Positions 35,100 through 44,206 are shown, counted from the stretch's first letter. The stretch is DNA of 64,000 nucleotides from Pseudomonas marginalis (GCF_024169655.1 NZ_JALJWV010000001.1:3043001-3107000); one strand, 5' to 3'. The notes: generated by a model from the sequence alone, not told the origin. A program made the numbers and translations.

Positions 35100-36665
35100 T
35101 TATGCCGGCGCCGAGCTACGGATCAGGTGATCAAACGCGCTCAGGGAAGCCTTGGCGCCCTCGCCCACCGCAATCACGATCTGCTTGTACGGCACAGTGG
35201 TCACGTCACCGGCAGCGAAGACGCCTGGCAGTGAGGTTTCGCCACGTGCGTCGACAATGATCTCGCCACGGGGCGACAGTTCGACCGTGCCTTTGAGCCA
35301 GTCGGTGTTCGGCAACAAACCGATCTGCACAAAGATGCCTTCCAGATTGATGGTCGTGAACTCGCCGCTGTCACGATTCTTGTACACCAGGCCGGTGACT
35401 TTCTGACCATCGCCTTTAACCTCACTGGTCAGCGCGCTGGTGATCACGTTGACGTTCGGCAGGCTGAACAGCTTGCGCTGCAACACAGCGTCGGCGCGCA
35501 GCTTGCTGTCGAACTCAAGCAAGGTGACGTGACTGACGATACCGGCCAGGTCGATGGCGGCTTCAACGCCGGAGTTACCGCCGCCGATCACCGCCACGCG
35601 TTTGCCCTTGAACAGCGGGCCGTCGCAGTGCGGGCAGAAGCACACGCCCTTGGCTTTGTATTCCTGCTCACCCGGTACACCCATTTCACGCCAGCGGGCG
35701 CCGGTGGCCAGGATCACAGTTTTCGACTTAAGCGTCGCACCGCTTTCAAAGCGGATTTCGTGCAAGTCACCGGCATTCTTCGCCGGCACCAGGCTGCTGG
35801 CACGCTGCAGGTTCATGATGTCCACGTCGTACTGACGCACATGGGCTTCAAGCGCGCTGGCCAGCTTCGGCCCTTCGGTTTCCTGTACCGAGATAAAGTT
35901 CTCGATGGACATGGTGTCCAGCACCTGGCCGCCAAAACGCTCCGCCGCGACACCGGTACGGATACCTTTGCGCGCAGCATAAATAGCCGCCGCCGAACCG
36001 GCCGGGCCACCGCCGACCACCAGCACGTCGAATGCCGCTTTGGCGCTGATCTTCTCGGCGGCTTTTTCGATGCCGCTGGTGTCGAGCTTGGCGAGGATTT
36101 CTTCCAGGCCCATGCGGCCCTGGCCGAAGTTCACACCATTGAGGTAGACACTTGGTACAGCCATGACCTGACGCTCATCGACTTCGGCCTGGAACAGCGC
36201 GCCATCGATGGCCACGTGGCGGATGTTCGGGTTCAGCACGGCCATCAGGTTCAGCGCCTGGACCACGTCCGGGCAGTTCTGGCAGGACAGCGAGAAGTAC
36301 GTCTCGAAGCTGAACTCGCCTTTGAGGGCACGAATCTGTTCAATCACTTCGACACTGGCCTTCGACGGGTGGCCACCGACTTGCAGCAGGGCCAACACCA
36401 GCGAAGTGAATTCATGGCCCATGGGGATGCCGGCAAAACGCAGGCTGATATCGGCACCCGGGCGGTTGATGGAGAACGAGGGCTTGCGCGCATCGTCACC
36501 CTCGGTTTTCAGGGTAATCAGCGTGGTGAGGCTGGTTACGTCCTGCAAAAGAGCCAGCATTTCCTGGGACTTCGCGCCGTCATCGAGGGAGGCGACGATC
36601 TCGATCGGCTGGGTGACCCGTTCCAGGTATGACTTCAACTGAGCTTTAAGATTGGCGTCCAACAT
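35100..36665 (-). CDS. ahpF: Alkyl hydroperoxide reductase subunit F
   Basis: A 521-residue NADH:peroxiredoxin oxidoreductase. The N-terminal double thioredoxin-like domain has CQNC (about residue 128), followed by an FAD domain ([17 protein letters not shown]) and the thioredoxin-reductase-type redox centre CPHC ([12 protein letters not shown]), then a NADH site ([12 protein letters not shown]). It passes electrons from NADH to AhpC. AAGGA precedes the ATG. A terminator lies between ahpC and ahpF, so ahpF probably depends on read-through or its own promoter. Confidence 0.97.
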   Translation of the reverse strand: MLDANLKAQLKSYLERVTQPIEIVASLDDGAKSQEMLALLQDVTSLTTLITLKTEGDDARKPSFSINRPGADISLRFAGIPMGHEFTSLVLALLQVGGHPSKASVEVIEQIRALKGEFSFETYFSLSCQNCPDVVQALNLMAVLNPNIRHVAIDGALFQAEVDERQVMAVPSVYLNGVNFGQGRMGLEEILAKLDTSGIEKAAEKISAKAAFDVLVVGGGPAGSAAAIYAARKGIRTGVAAERFGGQVLDTMSIENFISVQETEGPKLASALEAHVRQYDVDIMNLQRASSLVPAKNAGDLHEIRFESGATLKSKTVILATGARWREMGVPGEQEYKAKGVCFCPHCDGPLFKGKRVAVIGGGNSGVEAAIDLAGIVSHVTLLEFDSKLRADAVLQRKLFSLPNVNVITSALTSEVKGDGQKVTGLVYKNRDSGEFTTINLEGIFVQIGLLPNTDWLKGTVELSPRGEIIVDARGETSLPGVFAAGDVTTVPYKQIVIAVGEGAKASLSAFDHLIRSSAPA

Positions 36666-36689
36666 ACGGGCGATTCCTTTTGATTCGGT

Positions 36690-36728
36690 AAAAAAAAACG
36701 CCCGAGCGAATCTCGCCCGGGCGTTTTT
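36690..36728. terminator. Intrinsic terminator/attenuator between ahpC and ahpF
   Basis: CGCCCGAGCGA and TCTCGCCCGGGCG fold into a strong GC-rich stem with A-run and T-run on either side. On the minus strand it follows ahpC and precedes ahpF, which fits much higher expression of ahpC than ahpF. Confidence 0.88.
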
Positions 36729-36783
36729 GAGGGCGGTTGCAGCTTACTTAGGTGCGGAATCCCGCCCTTGATGTGTCACAGAC

Positions 36784-37347
36784 TTAGATCTTGCCGACCA
36801 GGTCCAGAGACGGAGCCAGGGTGGCCTCGCCTTCTTTCCACTTGGCTGGGCACACTTCGCCTGGGTGGGCAGCAACGTATTGAGCGGCTTTGATTTTGCG
36901 CAGCAGCTCGGAAGCGTCACGGCCAACACCGCCGTCGTTCAGTTCAACGATCTTGATCTGACCTTCCGGGTTGATCACGAAAGTACCGCGATCTGCCAGG
37001 CCGGCTTCTTCGATCAGCACGTCGAAGTTGCGGGAGATGGTCAGGGTTGGGTCGCCGATCATGGTGTACTGGATCTTGCCGATGGCTGGCGAGGTGTTGT
37101 GCCAGGCAGCGTGGGCAAAGTGGGTGTCGGTGGAAACGCTGTAGATTTCGACGCCCAGCTTCTGGAATTCGGCGTAGTTGTCAGCCAGGTCTTCCAGCTC
37201 GGTTGGGCAAACGAAGGTGAAGTCGGCCGGGTAGAAGAACACTACGGACCATTTGCCTTTCAGGTCAGCGTCAGACACGTCTACGAAGTTGCCGTTTTTG
37301 TAGGCGGTCGCTTTGAACGGTTTTACTTGGCTGTTGATGATAGGCAT
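36784..37347 (-). CDS. ahpC: Peroxiredoxin AhpC
   Basis: A 187-residue typical 2-Cys peroxiredoxin. The peroxidatic cysteine is in [12 protein letters not shown] and the resolving cysteine in [10 protein letters not shown]. It reduces hydrogen peroxide, organic hydroperoxides and peroxynitrite, and is re-reduced by AhpF encoded downstream. The start MPIINSQ is the family start. OxyR control is usual for the family; I could not identify a convincing OxyR site upstream. Confidence 0.97.
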   Translation of the reverse strand: MPIINSQVKPFKATAYKNGNFVDVSDADLKGKWSVVFFYPADFTFVCPTELEDLADNYAEFQKLGVEIYSVSTDTHFAHAAWHNTSPAIGKIQYTMIGDPTLTISRNFDVLIEEAGLADRGTFVINPEGQIKIVELNDGGVGRDASELLRKIKAAQYVAAHPGEVCPAKWKEGEATLAPSLDLVGKI

Positions 37348-37480
37348 CGTTGACTCTCCGTCAGGGGTTAGTAAGTTGATGAGATGAATCCTACCCACTC
37401 TTGCGGCCGATGGCTCATTGGCAAACCTGATGCTCGCGATTGGCTTTCTCTATCAACTGACAGTATTAATAGAAGAAATC

Positions 37481-38413
37481 TCAAATCAGCGGCTGGGTGG
37501 CCAGGGTCATGCCAAGAAAGGGCGTCGCTTCAACATAGCGCATGGCGGATTTCATGTCGCTCCAGCCGACGTAACTCATCAACGACTTCAAATCCCAACC
37601 GCTGCGCTGGGCCCAAGTCGCAAAGCCCCGGCGCAGGGAGTGGCTGGTGTATTGCTCGGCCGGGATGCCCGCACGCTCCAGGGCCTGGCGCAACAGCGGG
37701 ATCACGCTGTTGGGGTGCAACCCCGCCTCGCCCACGTTGCCCCAGCGGTCAATCCCGCGAAACACCGGGCCGCGAACCAGCGCCGAGGCGCTGAGCCATT
37801 CGCTGTAGGCCTGCACCGGGCATAGCCGCAGCAATGCTGGGGTTTGGTAGGTCTTGCCGACGTTGTCGCGGTCGCTCTTGCTGCGCGGCAGGTACAGGCT
37901 GATGCCAGCCCCGGGCACGGCCTGAACGTGCTCGATGCTCAATCGGCACAACTCATCACTGCGAAAGCCTCGCCAGAACCCCAGCAGGATCAATGCGCGG
38001 TCACGTTTGGCGCGCAGCAGTCCGGCGGGGTCCTGGGCTTCGCTTGCCGCTCGCGCCTCTCCTTCCAGGCATGCCACCACCTGCTCCAGGTGCTTGAGCT
38101 GTAACGGCTCTGCCTGCTTCTCGCGCGCAGGGTGCACGGCGCGAATCCCCTTGAGCACCTTGCGCACGACTGGCGCCTTGGTCGGGTCGGGAAAGCCCTG
38201 GCTCGTGTGCCACTGCGCCAACGCTGAAAGCCGCAGCTTCAGGGTATTCACCGCCAACACCCCGGCATGCGCCACGAGGTAACGCGCCACGCTGTCGCTG
38301 GTGGCGGGCAGGAATCCGCCCCAGCTCACCTCGAAGTGCTCGATGGCTGCGCGATAACTGCGGCGCGTGTTATCGCGGGTAGCAGCGTTGAGGTAACGAT
38401 CCAGATCGCTCAT
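37481..38413 (-). CDS. Tyrosine recombinase, TnpS-like
   Basis: A 310-residue tyrosine recombinase with an N-terminal core-binding domain (DNTRRSYRAAIEHFEVSW) and a catalytic domain with Arg151 (GFRSDEL), His258 and Arg261 (TSHSLRRGF), and the nucleophile Tyr293 (SAMRYVE). The start MSDLDRYL has AAGG 5 bases upstream; a GTG 36 bases earlier has none. It is divergent from a KfrA-like coiled-coil gene. This arrangement, and the sizes of both proteins, match the tnpS/tnpT cointegrate-resolution module of Tn4651/Tn5041-type Tn3-family transposons. No tnpA or transposon ends are seen, so this is a chromosomal, transposase-free copy. Its target is probably the intergenic region. Confidence 0.85.
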   Translation of the reverse strand: MSDLDRYLNAATRDNTRRSYRAAIEHFEVSWGGFLPATSDSVARYLVAHAGVLAVNTLKLRLSALAQWHTSQGFPDPTKAPVVRKVLKGIRAVHPAREKQAEPLQLKHLEQVVACLEGEARAASEAQDPAGLLRAKRDRALILLGFWRGFRSDELCRLSIEHVQAVPGAGISLYLPRSKSDRDNVGKTYQTPALLRLCPVQAYSEWLSASALVRGPVFRGIDRWGNVGEAGLHPNSVIPLLRQALERAGIPAEQYTSHSLRRGFATWAQRSGWDLKSLMSYVGWSDMKSAMRYVEATPFLGMTLATQPLI

Positions 38414-38446
38414 GAAAGCCTTTTCGTACTGCTGATAGGGCGCACT

Positions 38447-38462
38447 CACGGTGAAAACCGTG
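38447..38462. repeat. Inverted repeat in the recombinase/KfrA intergenic region
   Basis: CACGGT, spacer GAAA, ACCGTG: perfect 6-base arms, 34 bases upstream of the recombinase start. It may be part of a recombination or regulatory site. Confidence 0.4.
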
Positions 38463-38469
38463 CTGACAC

Positions 38470-38490
38470 GGGATAATACGCCAATATCCC
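38470..38490. repeat. Candidate recombinase core site: spaced inverted repeat
   Basis: GGGATA and TATCCC flank a 9-base spacer. Short inverted arms around a 6-9 base spacer are the usual form of tyrosine-recombinase core sites, so this is the best candidate for strand exchange by the adjacent enzyme. Assignment is by form and position only. Confidence 0.35.
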
Positions 38491-38534
38491 ATCTGTTAAA
38501 TCATGAATTTTAACCGACAATTATTGATGATATA

Positions 38535-38550
38535 GTATGTATATACATAC
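38535..38550. promoter_or_regulatory. 16-base perfect palindrome, candidate binding site of the KfrA/TnpT-like protein
   Basis: GTATGTATATACATAC is perfectly self-complementary and lies 33 bases before the start of the KfrA-like gene in an A+T-rich stretch. In Tn4651, TnpT binds an inverted repeat next to the recombination core. KfrA proteins also autorepress at palindromes. It probably serves one or both roles here. Confidence 0.5.
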
Positions 38551-38583
38551 CATGTACCACAGTACTAAATCGACGGAGACCCC

Positions 38584-39591
38584 ATGGCTCGTGGCGGCAT
38601 AAACAAAGCAGTCGTTCAAACGGCACGCCTGGCGATTCTCGCCCGCGGCGAAAACCCCAGCATCGATGCGGTACGCATCGAAATGGGTAATACCGGCTCG
38701 AAAACCACGATTCATCGCTACTTGAAGGAACTGGACGAGAGTGAAACGCGGCAGACCATCACCGAAGCGCCCATCGACGACGAATTGGGCGAACTGGTGG
38801 CGCGGCTTGCCCAACGCCTGAAAGAGAAAGCCCAAGAACCGATTGACCTGGCCGTGGCGAAATTTGAGCAACAGAAAACCGCCCTGCTCGCCCAACTCGA
38901 AACGCTGCAAACAGCCCATAACCAGCTGCAGCAGCAATTCGATATCCAGGCCGCAGCCCTAGCCGACGAAAGCGCAGCCCTGCAAACCGCCAGCACCAGC
39001 CTGCAAACCGAGCAAACCCGTAACGCCGGGCTGAGCCAGGCGTGCAGTGACTACGAGCTACGCATCAGCGACAAGGACGAACAAATTCGCTCGCTGGAAG
39101 ACAAGCACCTGCACGCTCGGGATGCCCTGGAGCATTACCGCAACGCAATCAAAGAGCAGCGCGAACAGGAACAGCGCCGCCACGAAGGCCAGGTGCAGCA
39201 AGTCCAGGCGGAACTGCGCCAGGCCCAGCAGAGCGCAATGGTGCGTCAGGACGAGATCACCCAGCTGCACCGCGACAACGAGCGCCTGCTGATCGAACAT
39301 CGAGTAACCGTGAAGGAGTTGGCGGCATTGCACGAGCAAGTGCGCAAGGACCAAGCGCAGCAACTCAAACTGAGCGAACAGTTGAAGCAGATCGACAGCG
39401 AACGCACCCTGCTCCAGGAGCGCCTGCGGGTCGCGGTGCAGGACAGCCAGTCACGCCAAGCCGCGCTGAGCGAATTTCAGCAGGCCAACAAGGCACTGGA
39501 ACTGGACCTGATCAAGGCCCAGGCCAGCATCGAGGCGTTGCGCCTGACGGCCGCCGTTGCAGCAACCGCCGAGGCAACGCCCAGCACCTGA
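38584..39591 (+). CDS. KfrA-type DNA-binding coiled-coil protein, TnpT-like
   Basis: A 335-residue protein. The N-terminal 60 residues form a KfrA-type DNA-binding domain (MARGGINKAVVQTARLAILA, GNTGSKTTIHRYLKEL). The remainder, about 80-320, is one long Gln/Glu/Leu-rich coiled coil with no Pro until the Pro/Ala tail. GGAG lies 6-7 bases before the ATG. It is divergent from the TnpS-like recombinase and resembles TnpT, the accessory factor that binds next to the recombination core and stimulates resolution. Alternatives are a nucleoid or plasmid-partition-like role. It abuts gor tail-to-tail with no gap between the stop codons. Confidence 0.82.
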   Translation: MARGGINKAVVQTARLAILARGENPSIDAVRIEMGNTGSKTTIHRYLKELDESETRQTITEAPIDDELGELVARLAQRLKEKAQEPIDLAVAKFEQQKTALLAQLETLQTAHNQLQQQFDIQAAALADESAALQTASTSLQTEQTRNAGLSQACSDYELRISDKDEQIRSLEDKHLHARDALEHYRNAIKEQREQEQRRHEGQVQQVQAELRQAQQSAMVRQDEITQLHRDNERLLIEHRVTVKELAALHEQVRKDQAQQLKLSEQLKQIDSERTLLQERLRVAVQDSQSRQAALSEFQQANKALELDLIKAQASIEALRLTAAVAATAEATPST

Positions 39592-40950
39592 TCAGTCGGC
39601 CACGGGCGTGCGCATGGTGACGAACTCTTCCGCCGCCGTCGGGTGTACGCCAATGGTTTCATCAAAATGCTGCTTGGTCGCGCCCGCCTTGAGCGCGATC
39701 GCCAAGCCCTGCACGATTTCCCCGGCGTCCGGGCCGACCATATGGCAACCCAGGACCCTGTCGGTGTCGGCGTCGACCACCAGTTTCATCAGGGTTTTCT
39801 CCTGGCAGTCGGTCAATGTCAGCTTCATCGGCCGGAAACGGCTTTCGAAGACCTTCACCTTATGGCCGCTGATCTTCGCGTCTTCCTCGCTCAGACCGAC
39901 CGTACCGATGTTCGGCAGGCTGAACACCGCCGTCGGAATCATCGCGTAGTCCACCGGGCGATACTGCTCCGGCTTGAACAATCGACGCGCCACGGCCATG
40001 CCTTCGGCCAGGGCCACCGGGGTCAGTTGCACGCGACCGATCACATCGCCAATCGCCAGGATCGACGATTCGGCGGTCTGGTACAGGTCATCCACCTCGA
40101 CAAAACCGCGCTTATCGAGCTTGACCCCGGTGTTTTCCAGGCCCAGGTTATCCAGCATCGGCCGCCGGCCGGTGGCGTAGAACACGCAGTCCGTGTTCAG
40201 CACGCGCCCGTCTTTGAGGGTGGCCTTGAGGCTGCCATCGGCTTGCTTGTCGATCCGCTCGATATCGGCATTGAACTGCAGATCCAGGCCGCGCTTGGTC
40301 AATTCTTCCTGCAGATGCTTGCGCACCGCACCGTCAAAACCGCGTAGGAACAGGTCGCCGCGATACAGCAAAGACGTCTGCGCACCCAAGCCATGGAAAA
40401 TTCCGGCGAATTCAACGGCGATATAGCCGCCGCCCACCACCAGCACGCGCTTGGGCAATGCCTTGAGGAAGAACGCTTCATTGGAACCAATCGCGTGCTC
40501 ATGCCCCGGAATCTGCGGAATCTGCGGCCAGCCGCCGGTGGCGATCAGGATGTGCTTGGCTGTAAAGCGCTCGCCATTGATTTCCACCTGATGCGGATCG
40601 ACCAGTCGCGCATGCCCTTCATGCAGGGTCACGCCACTGTTGACCAGTAGGTTGCGATAGATGCCGTTGAGGCGGTTGATCTCGCGGTCCTTGTTGGCGA
40701 TCAGGGTCGCCCAGTCAAAGTTCGCTTCACCCAGAGACCAGCCAAAACCGCTGGCCTGCTCGAAGTCTTCGGCAAAATGCGCGCCGTAGACCAGCAGCTT
40801 CTTCGGCACGCAGCCGACGTTCACGCACGTGCCGCCCAGGTAGCGGCTTTCCGCCACACCCACTTTGGCGCCATAGCCGGCGGCAAAGCGCGCGGCACGA
40901 ACACCGCCGGAACCGGCGCCAATCACATACAGGTCAAAATCGTAGGCCAT
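39592..40950 (-). CDS. gorA: Glutathione-disulfide reductase
   Basis: A 452-residue FAD-dependent reductase. It shows the FAD motif [17 protein letters not shown], the redox-active disulfide in [13 protein letters not shown], an NADPH site ([14 protein letters not shown]) and the catalytic His in GVHPTAAEE. It keeps glutathione reduced using NADPH. The start [11 protein letters not shown] fits the family. It is downstream of galU on the same strand, with a terminator between. Confidence 0.96.
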   Translation of the reverse strand: MAYDFDLYVIGAGSGGVRAARFAAGYGAKVGVAESRYLGGTCVNVGCVPKKLLVYGAHFAEDFEQASGFGWSLGEANFDWATLIANKDREINRLNGIYRNLLVNSGVTLHEGHARLVDPHQVEINGERFTAKHILIATGGWPQIPQIPGHEHAIGSNEAFFLKALPKRVLVVGGGYIAVEFAGIFHGLGAQTSLLYRGDLFLRGFDGAVRKHLQEELTKRGLDLQFNADIERIDKQADGSLKATLKDGRVLNTDCVFYATGRRPMLDNLGLENTGVKLDKRGFVEVDDLYQTAESSILAIGDVIGRVQLTPVALAEGMAVARRLFKPEQYRPVDYAMIPTAVFSLPNIGTVGLSEEDAKISGHKVKVFESRFRPMKLTLTDCQEKTLMKLVVDADTDRVLGCHMVGPDAGEIVQGLAIALKAGATKQHFDETIGVHPTAAEEFVTMRTPVAD

Positions 40951-41004
40951 TTCACTCTCCTCGGCAGGCAATCAGCATACCGACTTAGTTGGGGGCGAAA
41001 AACG

Positions 41005-41031
41005 AAAAAGCCACCCGAAGGTGGCTTTCTC
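41005..41031 (-). terminator. Intrinsic terminator of galU
   Basis: On the minus strand AGCCACC, loop TTC, GGGTGGCT, then TTTTTCGTTTTT. It follows the galU stop and precedes gorA. Confidence 0.85.
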
Positions 41032-41055
41032 TTACAACAGGCGGGCAACCGTGAA

Positions 41056-41895
41056 TCAGTAAGCCTTGCCAGTCTTGTAGAAGTGCTCGTAGCAGAAGTT
41101 GGTCGCTTCGATGTAGCCTTCGGCGCCACCGCAGTCAAAACGACGACCTTTGAACTTGTAGGCGATCACGCAACCGTCTTTGGCCTGCTTCAACAGGGCG
41201 TCGGTAATCTGGATCTCGCCACCCTTGCCCGGTTCGGTTTCTTCGATCAGCTTGAAGATGTCCGGGGTCAGGATGTAACGACCGATGATCGCCAGGTTCG
41301 ACGGGGCATCTTCAGGCGCAGGCTTCTCGACCATGTCGCGCACGCGGATCAGGCCATCGCCGATATCGTCGCCGGCGATAACGCCGTACTTGTTGGTTTC
41401 TTGAGGATCAACCTCTTGAACCGCGACGATGGTGCAACGGTACTTCTGGTACAGCTTGACCATCTGGGTCAGCACGCCGTCGCCTTCCAGGTTCACACAC
41501 AGGTCATCCGCCAGTACTACGGCGAACGGTTCGTCACCGATCAGCGGGCGGCCGGTCAGGATGGCGTGGCCGAGGCCTTTCATCTGGGTTTGGCGGGTGT
41601 AGGAGAACGAGCACTCGTCGAGCAGCTTGCGGATGCCGACCAGGTATTTTTCCTTGTCGGTGCCTTTGATCTGGTTTTCCAGCTCGTAGCTGATGTCGAA
41701 GTGGTCTTCCAACGCGCGTTTACCACGGCCGGTGACGATGGAGATTTCGTTCAAGCCGGCATCCAGTGCCTCTTCGACGCCGTACTGAATCAGTGGCTTG
41801 TTCACCACCGGCAGCATCTCTTTGGGCATGGCCTTGGTCGCTGGCAAGAAGCGAGTGCCGTAACCGGCTGCTGGGAACAAGCATTTCTTGATCAT
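41056..41895 (-). CDS. galU: UTP-glucose-1-phosphate uridylyltransferase
   Basis: A 279-residue nucleotidyltransferase with the N-terminal signature FPAAGYGTRFLPATKAMPKEMLP, active-site motifs VLADDLCV and VEKPAPEDAPS, and FDCGGAEGYIEA near the C-terminus. It makes UDP-glucose for LPS core, exopolysaccharide and trehalose synthesis. Length and motifs are standard. Confidence 0.97.
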   Translation of the reverse strand: MIKKCLFPAAGYGTRFLPATKAMPKEMLPVVNKPLIQYGVEEALDAGLNEISIVTGRGKRALEDHFDISYELENQIKGTDKEKYLVGIRKLLDECSFSYTRQTQMKGLGHAILTGRPLIGDEPFAVVLADDLCVNLEGDGVLTQMVKLYQKYRCTIVAVQEVDPQETNKYGVIAGDDIGDGLIRVRDMVEKPAPEDAPSNLAIIGRYILTPDIFKLIEETEPGKGGEIQITDALLKQAKDGCVIAYKFKGRRFDCGGAEGYIEATNFCYEHFYKTGKAY

Positions 41896-42205
41896 ATGGG
41901 TCCTTACAAAGGGCTGTGCGTACGGAATTCGGCGCAGTCTAATCAGGCCGCAGGCACCTTACAATGGGTCCTGCTGGCGTTGCGATGTCATCATAGAGAA
42001 AAAATGTCGGCGTAAGTTCCGCTAATCCTACGAAGAGCTGCACAAACGGCACGACAAAAACAGCGTTGCCCTCTGGTTTAAAATGGGCTGCAACCCTTTT
42101 AACACGCTTTGGCGCCTCAAACATTGACCTGGAATAACTTGGGCGGGGGCGCGACAATTGGCGCTATCATTACGCCCTTGAACCAGACCACGAGATTGTT
42201 AATAG
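41896..42205. other. 310-base intergenic region upstream of galU and a small plus-strand gene
   Basis: The region carries the divergent promoters of galU and the 61-codon gene at 42206. It includes an A+T-rich stretch with TTTAAAATGG near 42075 and possible -10 elements (TATCAT near 42166). No repeat, RNA motif or further ORF with a ribosome-binding site was found. Confidence 0.4.
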
Positions 42206-42391
42206 ATGTCAGAACCCAAAGGCGTAAACGGCTACCTGATCACGCAGCGTGCGGACGGTTGGCACTTGATCAACTTCCACGGAGACAGCGTTGCCGGCTC
42301 GTTCGCGACCGAACGCGAAGCTGTTGCGGTAGCCGAAGTGTTTGTGGATGAAGCGGGTCACGCGTCGAGCAAGCGGCCAAAGAGCAAGTAA
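42206..42391 (+). CDS. Small conserved hypothetical protein (61 aa)
   Basis: A 61-residue soluble protein (GYLITQRADGWHLINFHGDSVAG, then REAVAVAEVFVDEAG) with a basic C-terminal tail (SSKRPKSK). The compact beta-beta-alpha look suggests a DUF2188-like fold, but I do not recognise the family with confidence. The ribosome-binding site is weak (GAG at a spacing of about 9). A clear terminator follows, which supports a real gene. Confidence 0.65.
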   Translation: MSEPKGVNGYLITQRADGWHLINFHGDSVAGSFATEREAVAVAEVFVDEAGHASSKRPKSK

Positions 42392-42412
42392 GCCTGCAAG
42401 CCCTGCGCACAA

Positions 42413-42436
42413 AGCCCCGGTGACCGGGGCTTTTTT
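42413..42436 (+). terminator. Rho-independent terminator
   Basis: AGCCCCGG, loop TGA, CCGGGGCT, then TTTTT, 21 bases after the 61-codon gene. Confidence 0.93.
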
Positions 42437-42536
42437 GTGTGGGTCATGTACCTACATGGCCGTTCGCTATAATCTTCTGCAAACGCCCCACGACAATGTC
42501 CGCGCGCCCCTCCAACATCCTCGACGACGACCCCAC

Positions 42537-42818
42537 ATGAACAAGATTCTGGCACTCACCGCGGTACTGGCGCTCACCGGCTGCACCACCACCTCTGACG
42601 TTTATCTGAAAAACGGTGAACAGGGCCTGACGATCGACTGCTCGGGTGAAGCCAACTCCTGGGCCGGTTGCTATGAAAAGGCCGATGCATCCTGCGCCGG
42701 CACCGGTTATCGCATCGTCGGCACCGAGGGCACGCCCGCCCTGAGCGAAGATGACAAGACCCTGGGCAAAGACGTGGGCAACTTCAAGAGCCGCAGCGTG
42801 GTGGTGGTCTGCAAGTAG
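42537..42818 (+). CDS. Small lipoprotein (93 aa)
   Basis: A 93-residue protein with a lipoprotein signal (ILALTAVLALTGCTT, Cys16 lipidated). The mature part has four further cysteines (IDCSGEANSWAGCYEKADASCAG and VVVVCK), probably in two disulfides. The start at 42537 is chosen because it gives the signal peptide; a longer frame upstream does not. No strong ribosome-binding site is visible. Envelope role, otherwise unknown. Confidence 0.75.
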   Translation: MNKILALTAVLALTGCTTTSDVYLKNGEQGLTIDCSGEANSWAGCYEKADASCAGTGYRIVGTEGTPALSEDDKTLGKDVGNFKSRSVVVVCK

Positions 42819-42830
42819 GCGCTGCTGCGC

Positions 42831-43061
42831 TTACATGTGGATTTCGGCGAACTTGATACCCAGGCCGCGAACCGTCTCGATCAGGTCGTCCAGGCACTGG
42901 AACGACTCCACTTCATCCTGATCATCCACCAGGAAAAAGCTGCGTCCGCCGCTTTTCTTAAAGAATACGATCCACTCCCCCAGATCAGCGGGATTCTGGA
43001 TGATGTGGGTGGCCGAGATCTGACCTTCGGCATGGCGGGCTTTGACGTGTTCACGTTTCAT
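42831..43061 (-). CDS. Small conserved hypothetical protein (76 aa)
   Basis: A 76-residue soluble protein (MKREHVKARHAEGQI, WIVFFKKSGGRSFFLVDDQDEVESF, IKFAEIHM at the C-terminus). It looks like a mixed alpha/beta domain with a basic N-terminus. I do not recognise the family. The start is chosen at the ATG that excludes a hydrophobic, terminator-encoded extension further upstream. It is convergent with the lipoprotein gene that ends at 42818. Confidence 0.6.
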   Translation of the reverse strand: MKREHVKARHAEGQISATHIIQNPADLGEWIVFFKKSGGRSFFLVDDQDEVESFQCLDDLIETVRGLGIKFAEIHM

Positions 43062-43082
43062 GACAGAGTTCCAGAAAAAGAC

Positions 43083-43120
43083 AAATGCCGCGCAAACCCA
43101 GGGTTTGAGCGGCATTTTTT
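43083..43120. terminator. Long perfect hairpin, likely bidirectional terminator
   Basis: AATGCCGC and AAACCC pair with GGGTTT and GCGGCATT, with T-runs beyond. It lies just upstream of the 76-codon gene on the minus strand and would stop transcription arriving from either side. Confidence 0.7.
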
Positions 43121-43237
43121 GTAGTGCATGGCCGACAGTTTAACGGATACCCTGCCCGATGAGCACGCCGTCTACTGTTTGACCATAGAGATTGACCCCG
43201 TCATTGGCGTGAACTTATGCAGGACGGGACAACACAC

Positions 43238-43277
43238 AAAAAAAGGCCTGACACCGCAATGGCAAGTCAGGCGTCTT
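43238..43277 (-). terminator. Intrinsic terminator of the lipoprotein gene at 43314-43664
   Basis: On the minus strand GCCTGAC, a 14-base loop, GTCAGGC, then seven T residues, about 40 bases past the stop codon. Confidence 0.85.
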
Positions 43278-43313
43278 TATCGGATTCAAACGTGCTGTAT
43301 AAAACGCGTGGCC

Positions 43314-43664
43314 TCAGCCGGAAATGCAGTCCTCCCCGGCCTTCTTCACATCGCCAGGACGGATCGGCACATTGGACATGCTCTCGTAGAGCTTTATGCT
43401 GCTGCCACTGGAGCGTTCTTCAATCTCGAAAATAGCCGACGGGTCGGTGGAGAATTTCTGCGGCACAATCACCTGCACGCCGTCTTTATGAGGCTCAATC
43501 TGCGGCGGCCGGCGGGTAGTCGACAATTTACGCACCACACAGGCGGCATATTCCTGCGGTTTTTTCCCTGAAATGACCGCTAGGGTCGGGGGGGTCTGCT
43601 TGATATCTGCAACCGAAGCACACCCACCTATCGCCAAGGCCAGAACCAACACACTCCACTTCAT
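43314..43664 (-). CDS. Lipoprotein (116 aa)
   Basis: A 116-residue protein with a lipoprotein signal (LVLALAIGGCAS, Cys15 lipidated). The mature part (QEYAACVVRKL, IFEIEERSSGSSIKLYES, KKAGEDCISG) has two cysteines likely to form a disulfide. Family not recognised. GGAGG lies 7-8 bases before the ATG. It is divergent from the DUF1883 gene. Confidence 0.75.
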   Translation of the reverse strand: MKWSVLVLALAIGGCASVADIKQTPPTLAVISGKKPQEYAACVVRKLSTTRRPPQIEPHKDGVQVIVPQKFSTDPSAIFEIEERSSGSSIKLYESMSNVPIRPGDVKKAGEDCISG

Positions 43665-43770
43665 ATAAAACCTCCGATAAAGACCCTACGACAGCGGGGA
43701 TGGTAATTTTCTCCCGCCCACGTAGGATTTATCTCTGATAACTCGGCAAATAACTGTTTTAAATTGTCGA

Positions 43771-43784
43771 CGTCGTCGACGACG
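43771..43784. repeat. 14-base perfect palindrome in a divergent promoter region
   Basis: CGTCGTCGACGACG is fully self-complementary and sits between the divergent lipoprotein and DUF1883 genes. Position and symmetry suggest an operator for a dimeric regulator; the regulator is unknown. Confidence 0.4.
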
Positions 43785-43877
43785 GCCCGATAATAAACGC
43801 GCTGGGGCTGATAAACTCTATCTTAACCTACGTATCGTTCTGATTTTTCAGAAAAAGCCCTTCTGGAGACACCCCCC

Positions 43878-44180
43878 ATGAAATTCATCCACCAGCGTGA
43901 GCACCTCAACGAGGGAGACATTGTTGTCATCGAATGCTCGCAGACTTGTAATATTCGTCTGATGAGCGATGCGAATTTTCGCAGCTTCAAGAATGGCGGT
44001 CGTCACACCTACCACGGCGGCGCATTCGACAAGTTCCCCGCAAAAATCACCGCGCCCAGCACCGGTTTCTGGAACATCACCCTGGACGTTGTGACGCGCC
44101 GCGCCATCAGCGTCACCCGCAAACCTGCGCTGTCCCACAAGATCCGTATCGTTCGTCGCACCAACAGCAAATTGAGCTGA
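43878..44180 (+). CDS. DUF1883 protein
   Basis: A 100-residue protein that fits DUF1883 (MKFIHQREHLNEGDIVVIECSQTCNIRLMSD, FKNGGRHTYHGGAFDKFP). The predicted all-beta fold has no signal peptide. Its function in the family is not established; members are sometimes found with TIR or defence-like domains, but this one is stand-alone. GGAG lies about 10 bases before the ATG. The next gene starts 26 bases later in the same direction. Confidence 0.82.
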   Translation: MKFIHQREHLNEGDIVVIECSQTCNIRLMSDANFRSFKNGGRHTYHGGAFDKFPAKITAPSTGFWNITLDVVTRRAISVTRKPALSHKIRIVRRTNSKLS

Positions 44181-44206
44181 GCCGAACACTCGACAGGAAA
44201 AAAGCT

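Noticed and set aside
35529..36632. 367-codon plus-strand frame
   Set aside because: Antisense to ahpF.
37440..37480. CTAT and ATAG elements upstream of ahpC as an OxyR site
   Set aside because: The spacing between the elements (15 bases) does not fit the 7-base spacing of OxyR half sites.
40777..42015. 412-codon plus-strand frame
   Set aside because: Antisense to galU and part of gorA; runs through a terminator.
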